NCBI GenBank assembly: GCA_018815325.1
Contig: JAHIYE010000021.1
Span: 414,772-478,771 of the forward strand
Source: Gammaproteobacteria bacterium
GTDB lineage: Bacteria; Pseudomonadota; Gammaproteobacteria; Burkholderiales; Burkholderiaceae_C
Reading direction: 5' to 3'
Length of the DNA stretch: 64,000 bases
A program made the position numbers and the translations under genes. Shown here piece after piece: positions 52,461 to 61,375 of the stretch. Within the stretch, counting starts at the first letter, position 1, and each line of letters begins with the position of its first letter. The notes beneath the pieces are model-generated. The model ran no database searches. It had not been told where the DNA came from and was given only the letters and a program-made list of their open reading frames with translations.

Positions 52461-53389
52461 TCTCCTTGCCTGAATCGGGCCGCCAGTGTGGGTACCAGCC
52501 CCTTCGGCATGAAAATCATGCACAGCATCAGGATGGCGCCGAAGACAACGGTTTCCCAGCCCTCGAAAGACACCAGAACCTGCGGCAGCGCGGTGAGCAG
52601 GACCGCGCCGACCACGGAGCCATAGACGGACGCCATGCCACCGATCACCACCATGGTGACGAGTTCAATCGAATGAAAGAAGTTTGCGATGTTGGGTGTG
52701 ACGAAGCCGACATAGTGCGCGGTGACGCTGCCCATCAGGCTTGCAAAGACGGCGGAAATCACAAATATCGCCACCTTGTAGCGTGCCACGTTGACGCCGG
52801 CGACCTGGGAGGCAACTTCCGATCCATGCAGTGCTCGCAGGGCCCGGCCAAAAGGCGAATCGATCAGGTTGAGCGAGGCCCAGATGCTGAGCGAGAGCAG
52901 CAGGGCGATGACCCAGTACCACTGCTTGTCGCTCGACAGCTCAAAGCCCATCAATCCGAGGGCGGGCACCGGCATGCCATCTGGGCCACCGGTCAGGGAG
53001 GCTTCGTTGCGCAGAACGATATTGATGATGATGCCAAGGCCCAGCGTGGCCATTGCCAGATAGTGTCCCTTCAGTTTGAAGATCGGGCGAGCCACCAGGG
53101 CGGCCAGCAGACCCGTTGCGACAGCACCTGCCCCCATGGCGAGCAAAGGTGGCCAGCCAAAGGACGTGGGCAGCACGGCCGAGGCATAGGCACCGATGCC
53201 CAGGAAGCCGGCATGGCCCAGACTGATCTGGCCGGCGAAGCCGATCAGCAGGTTCAGTCCCAGCACAATGACCGCATTGATGGCCATGCGGCTCGCCAGG
53301 TCCAGGTAGAAGTTGTTGGGCAGCACGAAGGGCAGCACCAGCAATACGGCGATAACCAGGTAGAGCCCGGCGTAGATGTTCTTTGGCAT
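52457..53389 (-). CDS. livM: ABC transporter permease LivM-type
   Basis: A 310-residue membrane protein with eight to ten helices; GFAGQISLGHAGFLGIGAYASA is the family signature near residues 50-71. It begins three bases after livH and overlaps livG. It forms the channel with LivH. Confidence 0.95.
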   Translation of the reverse strand: MPKNIYAGLYLVIAVLLVLPFVLPNNFYLDLASRMAINAVIVLGLNLLIGFAGQISLGHAGFLGIGAYASAVLPTSFGWPPLLAMGAGAVATGLLAALVARPIFKLKGHYLAMATLGLGIIINIVLRNEASLTGGPDGMPVPALGLMGFELSSDKQWYWVIALLLSLSIWASLNLIDSPFGRALRALHGSEVASQVAGVNVARYKVAIFVISAVFASLMGSVTAHYVGFVTPNIANFFHSIELVTMVVIGGMASVYGSVVGAVLLTALPQVLVSFEGWETVVFGAILMLCMIFMPKGLVPTLAARFRQGE

Positions 53390-53392
53390 GGG

Positions 53393-54268
53393 CTACACCC
53401 GATCCGTAGATTTGCTGCCGAACAATCCGCGCGGCATGAAAAACAGGATCAGCAGGATCAGGACAAAAGGCATGGCATCCTTGTAGGACGATGACACATA
53501 GCCAGCGCCCATGGCCTCCAGCGTGCCGACGAGCAGGCCGCCGACCACGGCACCCAGGCCGCTGCCCAGGCCGCCAACCACGGCAGCGACAAAGCCCTTC
53601 AGTCCGAGCATGATGCCCACGTCGTAGGAGGTCAGCGTGATGGGCGTCACCAGAACCCCGCCGAGCGCGCCGAGTGCGGCCGACATCGCGAAACTCATGA
53701 GCAGCACCCAATCGGTGTTGATGCCGACGAGTTCTGCTGCCAGCCGGTTGTGAGAAGTGGCGAGCATGGCCTTGCCCTGCAGGGTCCGGTTGAAGAAGTA
53801 CCAGAGCGCTACGACGACCACGGCCGTCATGCCAAGGACCCAGAGGCTTTGGGGCATCAGGGTCGCACCGAGAATGGAGATGGGGGTGTCGCCGGAGAAA
53901 GCCGGCAGGCTGTGGGCGCCTTTGCCAAGCCATACCTGGATCAGGCCGCGGATGATGAGGGAGGCCCCGATGGTGATGATGATCAGGGTCACGGTCTCGG
54001 CGCCCTTCACGGGCTCTATGGCGAGTTTCTCCACCAGCATGCCGACGAGGGCCGGAATCGCGATGGCCAGCATCAAGGCCACCGGCCACGGCAGGCCTCC
54101 CTGGGTGAAGAACACGGCGAGCATGCCGCCGAGCATGATGAACTCGCCCTGGGCGAAGTTGATGACATTGCTGGCGTTGTAGATCAGCGTGAAGCCAAGC
54201 GCCGCCAACGCATAGGTGGCGCCAACGGTGATGCCTGAAAACAGGAACTGCAGGAATTCGGCAAACAT
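53393..54268 (-). CDS. livH: ABC transporter permease LivH-type
   Basis: A 291-residue membrane protein of the LivH family; ALGFTLIYNASNVINFAQGEFIMLGG near residues 23-48 is the signature. ATG 54268 follows GGAG by eight bases and lies one base after the stop of an 18-codon leader frame (54270-54326). It is the first structural gene of the minus-strand transporter operon, under the operator/promoter at 54412-54449. Confidence 0.95.
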   Translation of the reverse strand: MFAEFLQFLFSGITVGATYALAALGFTLIYNASNVINFAQGEFIMLGGMLAVFFTQGGLPWPVALMLAIAIPALVGMLVEKLAIEPVKGAETVTLIIITIGASLIIRGLIQVWLGKGAHSLPAFSGDTPISILGATLMPQSLWVLGMTAVVVVALWYFFNRTLQGKAMLATSHNRLAAELVGINTDWVLLMSFAMSAALGALGGVLVTPITLTSYDVGIMLGLKGFVAAVVGGLGSGLGAVVGGLLVGTLEAMGAGYVSSSYKDAMPFVLILLILFFMPRGLFGSKSTDRV

Positions 54269-54269
54269 C

Positions 54270-54326
54270 TCATTTGCTCCGTTTCTGATGACTGGGAGCC
54301 CGATGGCTGACCGTGTGCACTGACAT
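54270..54326 (-). CDS. Candidate 18-codon leader peptide upstream of livH
   Basis: On the minus strand AGGAG stands five bases before ATG 54326. The frame runs 18 codons (His-, Ser- and basic-rich) and its TGA ends one base before the livH ATG. A strong ribosome site and a stop beside the next start are marks of translational coupling. No attenuator hairpin was recognised. Expression is unproven and no homologue is known to me. Confidence 0.45.
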   Translation of the reverse strand: MSVHTVSHRAPSHQKRSK

Positions 54327-54411
54327 GTCTTCTCCTGCTCACATGGGTTACAGAGGCTGAACGCCGCAAAGCTTTCGATTCTTAAATGGATCAGGGCGCA
54401 TGTCAATAAAG

Positions 54412-54449
54412 CGATACAAAAAACTATAAATAAAGTAAATAAAGTATCA
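54412..54449 (-). promoter_or_regulatory. Operator/promoter for the liv operon (PaaX-type candidate)
   Basis: Read on the minus strand, TGATAC opens and GTATCG closes a 38-base AT-rich element. TATAGT at element position 22 fits a -10 box and ATGATA 16 bases upstream fits a weak -35. It matches the element at 55698-55736 in arms, spacing and -10 position. Transcription would run toward livH. A repressor on both arms would cover the promoter. Confidence 0.65.
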
Positions 54450-54516
54450 TAAAAAGAATTGTCAATAGGGATTCCCCGCGGTGCAGCTGGTGCGATATGA
54501 GGGGCTCGCAGCCTCG

Positions 54517-54541
54517 GCCCGCCTGTGCATAACAGGCGGGC
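54517..54541. terminator. Strong hairpin downstream of paaX
   Basis: GCCCGCCTGT and ACAGGCGGGC form a perfect ten-pair stem with a five-base loop (GCATA), 18 bases after the end of paaX. No T run follows on either strand. It may end or stabilise paaX transcripts and separate them from the liv promoter. Confidence 0.5.
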
Positions 54542-54558
54542 GAACGGGTCTGCGGGGC

Positions 54559-55599
54559 CTAGAGCGGAGGGGTGAGCGGGTCGACGCTTTGGAAGCGTTC
54601 GGCCAGCAGGGGCAAGGCAGCCGGCGTGCTGCCGTTGGCCAGCCTCATGTGCAGATCCAGGTGCCGCTCGGAGGGGGCGAGCAGGCGCCGGTAGAGCTCC
54701 TTGCACAGGAGTCTGGCCTTTTGTCCGGGCCAAGTGCCGGGCAGCAGCACGTCGGGCAGTTCCGGGTCGCGCAGCAGCAGACGACGGTAGTCATGAATGA
54801 GCAGGGTGCGAAGCAGGAAGGCCTGCTCGTCGCTGATGTCACTCTTCACGTCGTGACGCAATGCTTCCACCACGGGCTGGTAGCGGCTGACGAAGTCTGC
54901 ATAGGCAAGGCCAAGGTGCTCCAGATCCCAGGCGCGCCGCACCATGTCGGCATCGTTGGCCGAGAGGTTGAAGCCTGCGTTGGCCGCCAGCAGGGGCATC
55001 AGGTGCTTGAGCAGATCACTCATGCCGTCTGCCATGAGTGCATCAAAGGCGGTCGTCAGGTCGGTGCTTGGGTGTACGAAGCAGTCTGAGCCGAGGGAGC
55101 CAAAGCCCTGCCAGAAGAGTGCACCACGCAGTCGTTCGCGTTGTTTGGGATCGAGCTCGCCGATCACCAAGATAAGGCGCCACCGGTGGTCCCAGGTGGG
55201 CGCATGGGATGAGTAGATATGACGCGAGGCCTCTTCAAACCGCCGTTGACCAGCGGGCGTCAGCATGTAGTCGGCACGTCGGCCATGGGCTTCGGTACGC
55301 AGCCACTGCTCCTTGGCAAGGCGGAAAATAGCCGTTCTAACCAGCCGGTCGCTGACATCCAGGGGGGCGAGCAGGTCGATCAGGCTGCCCAGCCAGATCC
55401 TTCCTCCGCGCGGCAAAACGGCATCGCCGAAGACCGAAATGATCAGCGATCCAGCCTGTACACGGCGCTGTTGCAGGAAGTCGTCTATTCGTTTCTTGGC
55501 GGGATGGATCACGAGAATGGCCGGATCAGCCGGCGCAAAAGTTCTGATCTTAGTCGTTTCCGGTGCCTGGGCCTGGTTAGGGTCGGCTGGGGCTTGCAT
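54559..55599 (-). CDS. paaX: PaaX-family transcriptional repressor of phenylacetate degradation
   Basis: A 346-residue PaaX-type regulator. After about 40 loosely ordered residues comes the winged-helix region with SLIISVFGDAVLPRGGRIWLG and VRTAIFRLAKEQWL, the PaaX N-terminal domain, followed by the PaaX central and C-terminal domains. PaaX represses paa genes and is released by phenylacetyl-CoA. The extra N-terminus makes it longer than the usual 300 residues, and no ribosome site is visible at ATG 55599, so translation may start further in. It sits between the two paired operators. Confidence 0.93.
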   Translation of the reverse strand: MQAPADPNQAQAPETTKIRTFAPADPAILVIHPAKKRIDDFLQQRRVQAGSLIISVFGDAVLPRGGRIWLGSLIDLLAPLDVSDRLVRTAIFRLAKEQWLRTEAHGRRADYMLTPAGQRRFEEASRHIYSSHAPTWDHRWRLILVIGELDPKQRERLRGALFWQGFGSLGSDCFVHPSTDLTTAFDALMADGMSDLLKHLMPLLAANAGFNLSANDADMVRRAWDLEHLGLAYADFVSRYQPVVEALRHDVKSDISDEQAFLLRTLLIHDYRRLLLRDPELPDVLLPGTWPGQKARLLCKELYRRLLAPSERHLDLHMRLANGSTPAALPLLAERFQSVDPLTPPL

Positions 55600-55697
55600 T
55601 CAACGCGGCGTCATTTCAGGGCGGCGTCCTGACGCTGCCGTGAATGATCGCGCCATCTTTGCTGCCTCAGCTGTGAGGACTTCATGGAAAACCAAAC

Positions 55698-55736
55698 TGA
55701 TACTTTTAATAAAATAATTATACTTAATTTGTATCG
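55698..55736 (+). promoter_or_regulatory. Operator/promoter for the paa operon (PaaX-type candidate)
   Basis: TGATAC (55698-55703) and GTATCG (55731-55736) bound a 39-base AT-rich element. TATACT at 55719-55724 fits a -10 box and CTGATA 16 bases before it a -35. The match to the element at 54412-54449 includes both arms and the -10 position. It points toward paaN, leaving a leader of about 105 bases. It may also act on the divergent paaX. Confidence 0.65.
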
Positions 55737-55838
55737 TATTATGGTAGGCTAGCCGACTTCAGGAAAAAACCCGTGCACGTACTGGGTGGTCCGTGCCCGG
55801 ATGCCGTCCGACCGATTTCAAGAGATTGAGGAGAATTC

Positions 55839-57506
55839 ATGCCCCACCCCCTGTTCGACAAGCATCGTGCCTTGCTGGACGCTGCACTTCAGGCGATCCA
55901 GACGCGTACCTACTGGTCCCCTTACAACGAAATGCCGAGTCCGAAAACCTATGGAGAGACGGCGGCGGAAGATGGGAAGCGCGCTTTTGAAGCCTTATTG
56001 GGCAAGAAGTTCGAGATCACCCAGCCGGGGCAGACCGGTTGGCTTGGCGGTGAGCAGTCTCCATTCGGCATCACCCTGGATGTGCAGTACCCGGTCTGCG
56101 ATGCGCAGGCGCTGGTCGAAGCCGGTCAGAAAGCCATGGCCAGCTGGCAGGCCGTGGGTTGCGAAGGGCGCACCGGTATCTGTATCGAGATCCTGGATCG
56201 CCTGAACAGGCAGAGTTTTGAGTTGGCGCATGCCGTGATGATGACCACCGGCCAGGCCTGGATGATGGCTTTTCAGGCTGGCGCGCCCCATGCGCAGGAT
56301 CGTGGCCTCGAAGCGGTCACCTATGCCTACCGCGAGCAGAGCTTTGTACCCGCCGAGGCGCTCTGGGAAAAACCCCAGGGCAAGAACCCGCCGCTCGTGA
56401 TGAAGAAGCACTTTGAAGTGGTTGGGCGTGGTGTCGGCGTGGTGATCGGTTGCGGAACCTTTCCCACCTGGAACACCTATCCGGGCCTGTTCGCCGCGCT
56501 TGCCACAGGCAATGCCGTCATTGTCAAGCCGCACAGCAATGCAATCCTTCCTGCTGCGCTGACCGTTCGCACCATCCGCACTGTGCTGGCAGAAAACGGC
56601 ATCGATCCGGATCTGGTGACCCTGTGTGTTGCCGAAAAACGCGAAACCACGCAGGCACTGGTGACCAACCCGGTGGTGAAGTCAGTCGACTACACCGGGG
56701 GCAATGTCTTTGGCCGGTGGTTGCTGGATCACTGCCGCCAGGCGCAGGTGTATGCCGAGTTGGCCGGTGTGAACAACATCGTGATCGATTCGACCGACGC
56801 CTACAAGGCCATGTTGCGCAATCTGGCGTTCACACTCTCGCTGTACTCCGGCCAGATGTGCACCACCTCGCAGGCGCTGCTGGTGCCGGCCGGTGGCATC
56901 GAGACGGAAGACGGCCACAAGTCGTATGACGATGTCTGTGCCGATCTCGCACGCGCTGTGGAGGGCTTCCTGGCCAAGCCGGAGGTTGCTCTCTCCGTGC
57001 TGGGGGCTGTGCAGTCAGCCGATACTTTGGGGCGCATTGCCGAGGCACAAAGCGGAGCGCTGGGCAAGGTGGTGCTGGCATCGAAGAAGCTCGAGCACCC
57101 GGAGTTCCCCCAGGCGGAAGTGCGCACGCCAATTCTGCTGGCCTGTGATGCCGCGGACGAAAAAGCCTATATGGAAGAACGCTTCGGTCCGATCAGTTTC
57201 ATTGTCAAGGTGGCCGATACCACCTCCGCCATCGCCTTGTCAGAGCGCATCGTTGCGACGCATGGGGCGCTGACCGCTGGCATCTACTCGGTCAAGCCGG
57301 AGGTGATCGATGCCATGACTGCTGCGACATGGCGCTCCAAGGTGGCCCTGTCGATCAATTTGACCGGCGGTGTGTTCGTCAACCAGTCGTCGGCCTTCTC
57401 CGACTACCACGGTACGGGCGGCAATCCGGCGGCGAACGCATCGTACGCAGACTCGGCCTTTGTGGCCAACCGTTTCAGGGTGATCCAGCGTCGCTACCAC
57501 GTCTAA
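55839..57506 (+). CDS. paaN: Phenylacetate degradation aldehyde dehydrogenase PaaN
   Basis: A 555-residue aldehyde dehydrogenase of the PaaN type. Cys 341 (SLYSGQMCTTS) and Glu 307 (AELAGVNN) are the catalytic pair, and VGVVIGCGTFPTWN leads to the NAD site. It oxidises the ring-opened semialdehyde (3-oxo-5,6-dehydrosuberyl-CoA semialdehyde). Unlike PaaZ it has no C-terminal MaoC hydratase, so the oxepin-CoA ring hydrolysis must come from a separate protein not in this window. GAGGAGAA precedes the ATG; it is the first gene after the operator. Confidence 0.93.
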   Translation: MPHPLFDKHRALLDAALQAIQTRTYWSPYNEMPSPKTYGETAAEDGKRAFEALLGKKFEITQPGQTGWLGGEQSPFGITLDVQYPVCDAQALVEAGQKAMASWQAVGCEGRTGICIEILDRLNRQSFELAHAVMMTTGQAWMMAFQAGAPHAQDRGLEAVTYAYREQSFVPAEALWEKPQGKNPPLVMKKHFEVVGRGVGVVIGCGTFPTWNTYPGLFAALATGNAVIVKPHSNAILPAALTVRTIRTVLAENGIDPDLVTLCVAEKRETTQALVTNPVVKSVDYTGGNVFGRWLLDHCRQAQVYAELAGVNNIVIDSTDAYKAMLRNLAFTLSLYSGQMCTTSQALLVPAGGIETEDGHKSYDDVCADLARAVEGFLAKPEVALSVLGAVQSADTLGRIAEAQSGALGKVVLASKKLEHPEFPQAEVRTPILLACDAADEKAYMEERFGPISFIVKVADTTSAIALSERIVATHGALTAGIYSVKPEVIDAMTAATWRSKVALSINLTGGVFVNQSSAFSDYHGTGGNPAANASYADSAFVANRFRVIQRRYHV

Positions 57507-57515
57507 GGAGTTGTC

Positions 57516-58313
57516 ATGCCTTTTGAAAACCTTCTGCTCGATGTTCAAGGTGGTGTCGCGCGCCTGACGCTCAACCGTCCGGACAAGATGAACAGCTTCA
57601 ATGCCGCCATGCATGCCGAGCTGCGAGAGGCACTGGATCAAGTGCAGGGTGACAAGGCCGTGCGCGTGCTGGTGCTGACCGGTGCCGGCAGGGGTTTCTG
57701 CGCAGGACAGGACTTGTCTGACGAACAGTTGAAGCTGGTGCCTGGTGTGCCACCGCCGGACATGGGCGATGTGGTGGAGCGCAACTACAAGCCACTGATC
57801 CTGCGCCTGCAGAACCTGCGGGTACCGACGATCGCCGCCGTCAACGGCATTGCTGCCGGTGCCGGGGCCAGTCTCGCGCTGGCCTGCGATCTGGTGATTG
57901 CCTCCAAATCGGCGTCCTTCCTGCAATCGTTCTCCAAGGTGGGACTCATTCCGGATACCGGGGGAACCTGGTTTCTGCCACAGCGGGTTGGCATGGCGCG
58001 CGCCATGGGGCTCGCACTGCTGGCCGACAAGCTTCCGGCCGAAAAAGCCGCGGATTGGGGGCTGATCTGGGAAGCCGTTGACGATGGCGAGTTCACGGCC
58101 AGGGTTGATGCCCTGGCCTCGCAACTCTCCATTGCGCCGACCAAGGCGTTGGTGCGCACCCGCCAGGCCATGCACGCTGCGCCCGGACACACGCTGGAGC
58201 AGCAGTTGTCCATGGAGGCTGGATTCATGCGTGAGTTGGGATGGAGTGCGGATTTCACGGAGGGCGTGGCGGCATTCAGCGCCAGGCGCATACCGAATTT
58301 CAAGGGAGAGTAG
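57516..58313 (+). CDS. paaG: Ring-1,2-epoxyphenylacetyl-CoA isomerase PaaG
   Basis: A 265-residue crotonase. FCAGQDLSD and GIAAGAGASLALACD form the oxyanion hole, and the PaaG-type catalytic Asp is in SKVGLIPDTGGTW. The enzyme turns the epoxide made by PaaABCE into oxepin-CoA, and can also isomerise later products. It starts nine bases after paaN behind AAGGAG. Confidence 0.94.
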   Translation: MPFENLLLDVQGGVARLTLNRPDKMNSFNAAMHAELREALDQVQGDKAVRVLVLTGAGRGFCAGQDLSDEQLKLVPGVPPPDMGDVVERNYKPLILRLQNLRVPTIAAVNGIAAGAGASLALACDLVIASKSASFLQSFSKVGLIPDTGGTWFLPQRVGMARAMGLALLADKLPAEKAADWGLIWEAVDDGEFTARVDALASQLSIAPTKALVRTRQAMHAAPGHTLEQQLSMEAGFMRELGWSADFTEGVAAFSARRIPNFKGE

Positions 58314-58317
58314 GCCA

Positions 58318-58785
58318 ATGAGTCAAACAAAGACAGAACAGCATCCCGATCCGCAGGCGCTGGCGCAGGAAGTGGGTGACGCCATGTGGTCGCGCGATCA
58401 TGCGACCCAGGCACTGGGCATGCAGCTGCTCAGCATCAAGCCGGGCTACGCCAGGCTGTCCATGCCGGTGCGCAAGGACATGCTCAACGGACACCACATG
58501 TGCCATGGCGGCTTCATCTTTCTTCTGGCCGACAGTGCCTTCGCCTATTCCTGCAACAGCCACAACCACAACACTGTGGCCTCAGCCTGCCACATCGACT
58601 TCCTGGCCCCTGCCAGGGAGGGCGACATTCTGGAAGCCGAGGCAGCCGAACAATCGCTGACCGGGCGTACGGGTGTCTACGACATCACGGTGCGAACACA
58701 CGACGGCAAGACCATTGCCCTGTTTCGGGGGAAAAGCGCCCGCATCCAAGGCGAAGTGATCGCCGGCCTGCAGCAGGCTGGCTAG
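58318..58785 (+). CDS. paaI: Hydroxyphenylacetyl-CoA thioesterase PaaI
   Basis: A 155-residue hotdog thioesterase. NGHHMCHGGFIFLLADSAFA contains the conserved Gly-Gly and catalytic Asp of PaaI, which releases CoA from ring-hydroxylated dead-end products and frees the CoA pool. ATG 58318 lies four bases after the paaG stop; GGGAGAG provides the ribosome site within the end of paaG. Confidence 0.94.
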   Translation: MSQTKTEQHPDPQALAQEVGDAMWSRDHATQALGMQLLSIKPGYARLSMPVRKDMLNGHHMCHGGFIFLLADSAFAYSCNSHNHNTVASACHIDFLAPAREGDILEAEAAEQSLTGRTGVYDITVRTHDGKTIALFRGKSARIQGEVIAGLQQAG

Positions 58786-58809
58786 CCAGTAAAACGAGAG
58801 GAGACAAAG

Positions 58810-60135
58810 ATGCCCGCGAAAAGCCCCTTGCCCGGCGACCTGGAGAAAATCGAGACAGCCAGCCGTGACGAAATCAGCGCCCTGCAGCTGGAGCGCCTGA
58901 AATGGTCGGTCCGGCACGCCTATGACAACGTGCCGCACTACAAGAAGTCATTCGACGCGGCCGGGGTCCATCCGGATGACCTCAAGACGCTGGCTGATCT
59001 TGCGAAGTTTCCCTTCACCACCAAGAGTGATCTGCGCGACAACTACCCCTTCGGCCTGTTTGCGGTGCCCCGCAGCAAGGTGGCACGCGTTCATGCCTCA
59101 TCGGGTACGACCGGCAAGCCGATCGTCGTCGGCTATACGCTGAAAGACATCGACACCTGGAGCCATCTGGTGGCACGCTCGATCCGTGCCGCAGGGGGAC
59201 GAGCCGGAGACACCTGCCACATCGCCTACGGCTACGGTTTGTTCACAGGAGGCCTGGGTGCCCACTATGGGGCGGAACGCCTTGGCTGCATGGTGGTGCC
59301 CATGTCTGGCGGTCAGACTGAAAAGCAGGTGCAACTGATCCTGGACTTCCAGCCACAGATCATCATGGTCACGCCCTCCTATTCATTGGTGATTGCCGAA
59401 GAGTTTGAGCGTCAGGGTGTCAGCCCGGAGGACATTTCACTGAAGATCGGCATCTTCGGTGCAGAGCCCTGGGGCGAGGGCATGCGCGGAGAGATCGAGA
59501 AGAAGCTGGGTCTCGATGCCGTTGACATCTATGGCCTGACAGAAGTGATGGGGCCAGGGGTGGCCAGCGAATGCATCGAGTCCAAAGATGGGCCGGTGAT
59601 CTGGGAAGACCATTTCTATCCGGAAATCATCAATCCAGACACCGGTGAGGTCGTGGCCGATGGTGAGCACGGCGAGCTGGTGTTCACCTCGCTCTCGAAA
59701 GAAGCCGCGCCGGTGATCCGTTACCGCACGCGTGATCTGACGCGCCTGTTGCCCCCCACCTCGCGCAGCTTTCGGCGCATGGACCGGATTACAGGTCGAT
59801 CAGACGACATGCTGATCGTGCGTGGCGTGAACGTTTTCCCGACCCAGATCGAAGAACAGATCCTGCGCGACAAGCGACTGGCCGGCAACTACCAGATCGT
59901 GTTGACGCGGGAAGGTCATCTCGACAACGTCGAAGTGCGCTGCGAGTTGCAGCGTGAATTCTCCGGTCAGTTGTCACAGACAGAAGTGCAAGTTATCAGC
60001 AAGGAAATGCAGCACCACATCAAGACCGTGATCGGAATCACGACGCGTGTGTCCGTCATGAATTACGACACCATTCCGCGCACGCTGACGGGCAAGGCTC
60101 GTCGGGTGATTGATGAGCGACCCAGGCAGAACTGA
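58810..60135 (+). CDS. paaK: Phenylacetate-CoA ligase
   Basis: A 441-residue adenylate-forming enzyme. HASSGTTGKPIVVGYT is the ATP phosphate loop, YGLTEVMGPGV the adenine and substrate region, and YRTRDLTRL the hinge that leads to the small C-terminal domain with Lys in LTGKARRVID. It activates phenylacetate to its CoA thioester, the first step of the pathway and the source of the PaaX inducer. GAGAGGAGAC precedes the ATG. Confidence 0.96.
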   Translation: MPAKSPLPGDLEKIETASRDEISALQLERLKWSVRHAYDNVPHYKKSFDAAGVHPDDLKTLADLAKFPFTTKSDLRDNYPFGLFAVPRSKVARVHASSGTTGKPIVVGYTLKDIDTWSHLVARSIRAAGGRAGDTCHIAYGYGLFTGGLGAHYGAERLGCMVVPMSGGQTEKQVQLILDFQPQIIMVTPSYSLVIAEEFERQGVSPEDISLKIGIFGAEPWGEGMRGEIEKKLGLDAVDIYGLTEVMGPGVASECIESKDGPVIWEDHFYPEIINPDTGEVVADGEHGELVFTSLSKEAAPVIRYRTRDLTRLLPPTSRSFRRMDRITGRSDDMLIVRGVNVFPTQIEEQILRDKRLAGNYQIVLTREGHLDNVEVRCELQREFSGQLSQTEVQVISKEMQHHIKTVIGITTRVSVMNYDTIPRTLTGKARRVIDERPRQN

Positions 60136-60223
60136 GAGAGCAGGCACATCGTGCCTCAGTGTTGGCTGGGGATGGGCCCTGATATTGAGCACGTTTAACT
60201 TTAACCACGAAGGAGACAAAGCG

Positions 60224-61369
60224 ATGAAAAAAACGATGAAAAAACTGGTTGCCGGTGCCGTCCTGGCCCTGGGAGCGATGAGCGTCTACGCAGCCGAGCC
60301 GATCAAGATCGGCTCCGTGCTGTCCGTCACGGGACCTGCAGCATTCCTGGGCGACCCGGAACTCAAGACCCTGGAGATGTATGTCGAAGACATCAACAAG
60401 AAGGGTGGCGTTCTGGGCCGGCCACTGCAGCTGGTGCATTACGACGACGGCAGTGATGCCAGCAAGGCCAATGGCTTTGCCAAGCGTCTGATTGATGACG
60501 ACAAGGTGGATGTTCTGGTGGGTGGTACGACGACCGGCTCCACCATGTCCATGGTGCCGCTGGTGGAAAAAGCCAATATTCCCTTTATCTCACTGGCCGG
60601 TGCCGTTGTGATCATTGATCCGGTCAAGAAGTGGGTCTTCAAGACACCGCACACCGACCGCATGGCTGCCGAAAAAGTGTTCGAGGACATGAAGAAGCGC
60701 GGCCTCACCAAGGTGGCGCTGCTCTCCGAGACCAGTGGTTTCGGCAGTTCCGGCAAGAAGCAGTCTGAAGATGTGGCAGGCAAGTACGGCATCACGCTGG
60801 TCGCCAATGAGACCTATGGTCCCAAGGATACCGACATGAGCCCGCAACTGACCAAGATCAGGTCAACCGCAGGCGTGCAGGCTGTCTTCGTATTCGGATT
60901 CGGCCAGGGTCCTGCCATTGTGACCAAGAACTACAGGCAGCTCGGCATGAGCTTCCCGCTGTATCACGCGCACGGTGTGGCATCGGCTGAGTTCATCAAA
61001 CTCGCCGGCCCCGCCGCCGAGGGCATTCGCCTGCCCGCTGCAGGCCTGCTCGTTGCCGACAAGCTGGCTGCCAGTGACCCGCAGAAGGCCGTGGTGACCG
61101 CCTATGGCAAGGCTTTTACCGAGAAATGGAAAACTGAAGTCTCGACCTTTGGCGGTCACGCCTATGACGGTTTGATGATTGCAGTTGACGCCATCAAGCG
61201 TGCCAACTCCACCGACAAATCCAAAGTGCGTGACGCGATTGAATCCACCAAGGGGTATGTGGGGACTGGCGGCACCGTCAACATGTCTTCCACTGATCAC
61301 ATGGGACTGGATCTCTCGGCTTTCCGGATGCTGGAAGTCAAGGGTGGAGATTGGGTGATCGCCAAATAA
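60224..61369 (+). CDS. ABC transporter substrate-binding protein (LivK-like, probable aryl-acid binding)
   Basis: A 381-residue periplasmic binding protein of the branched-chain amino acid/aromatic acid type. A signal peptide (MKKTMKKLVAG start, cleavage after VYA near residue 22) is followed by EPIKIGSVLSVTGPAAFLGD. It lies within the paa operon, 88 bases after paaK, while the permeases and ATPases are on the minus strand at 50362-54268, so it probably delivers phenylacetate or a related acid to that transporter. AAGGAGAC precedes ATG 60224. Confidence 0.93.
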   Translation: MKKTMKKLVAGAVLALGAMSVYAAEPIKIGSVLSVTGPAAFLGDPELKTLEMYVEDINKKGGVLGRPLQLVHYDDGSDASKANGFAKRLIDDDKVDVLVGGTTTGSTMSMVPLVEKANIPFISLAGAVVIIDPVKKWVFKTPHTDRMAAEKVFEDMKKRGLTKVALLSETSGFGSSGKKQSEDVAGKYGITLVANETYGPKDTDMSPQLTKIRSTAGVQAVFVFGFGQGPAIVTKNYRQLGMSFPLYHAHGVASAEFIKLAGPAAEGIRLPAAGLLVADKLAASDPQKAVVTAYGKAFTEKWKTEVSTFGGHAYDGLMIAVDAIKRANSTDKSKVRDAIESTKGYVGTGGTVNMSSTDHMGLDLSAFRMLEVKGGDWVIAK

Positions 61370-61375
61370 GTGGCT

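Noticed and set aside
52448..53494. 348-codon plus-strand frame opposite livM
   Set aside because: Strongly His/Gln/Asp-biased shadow of a membrane protein gene.
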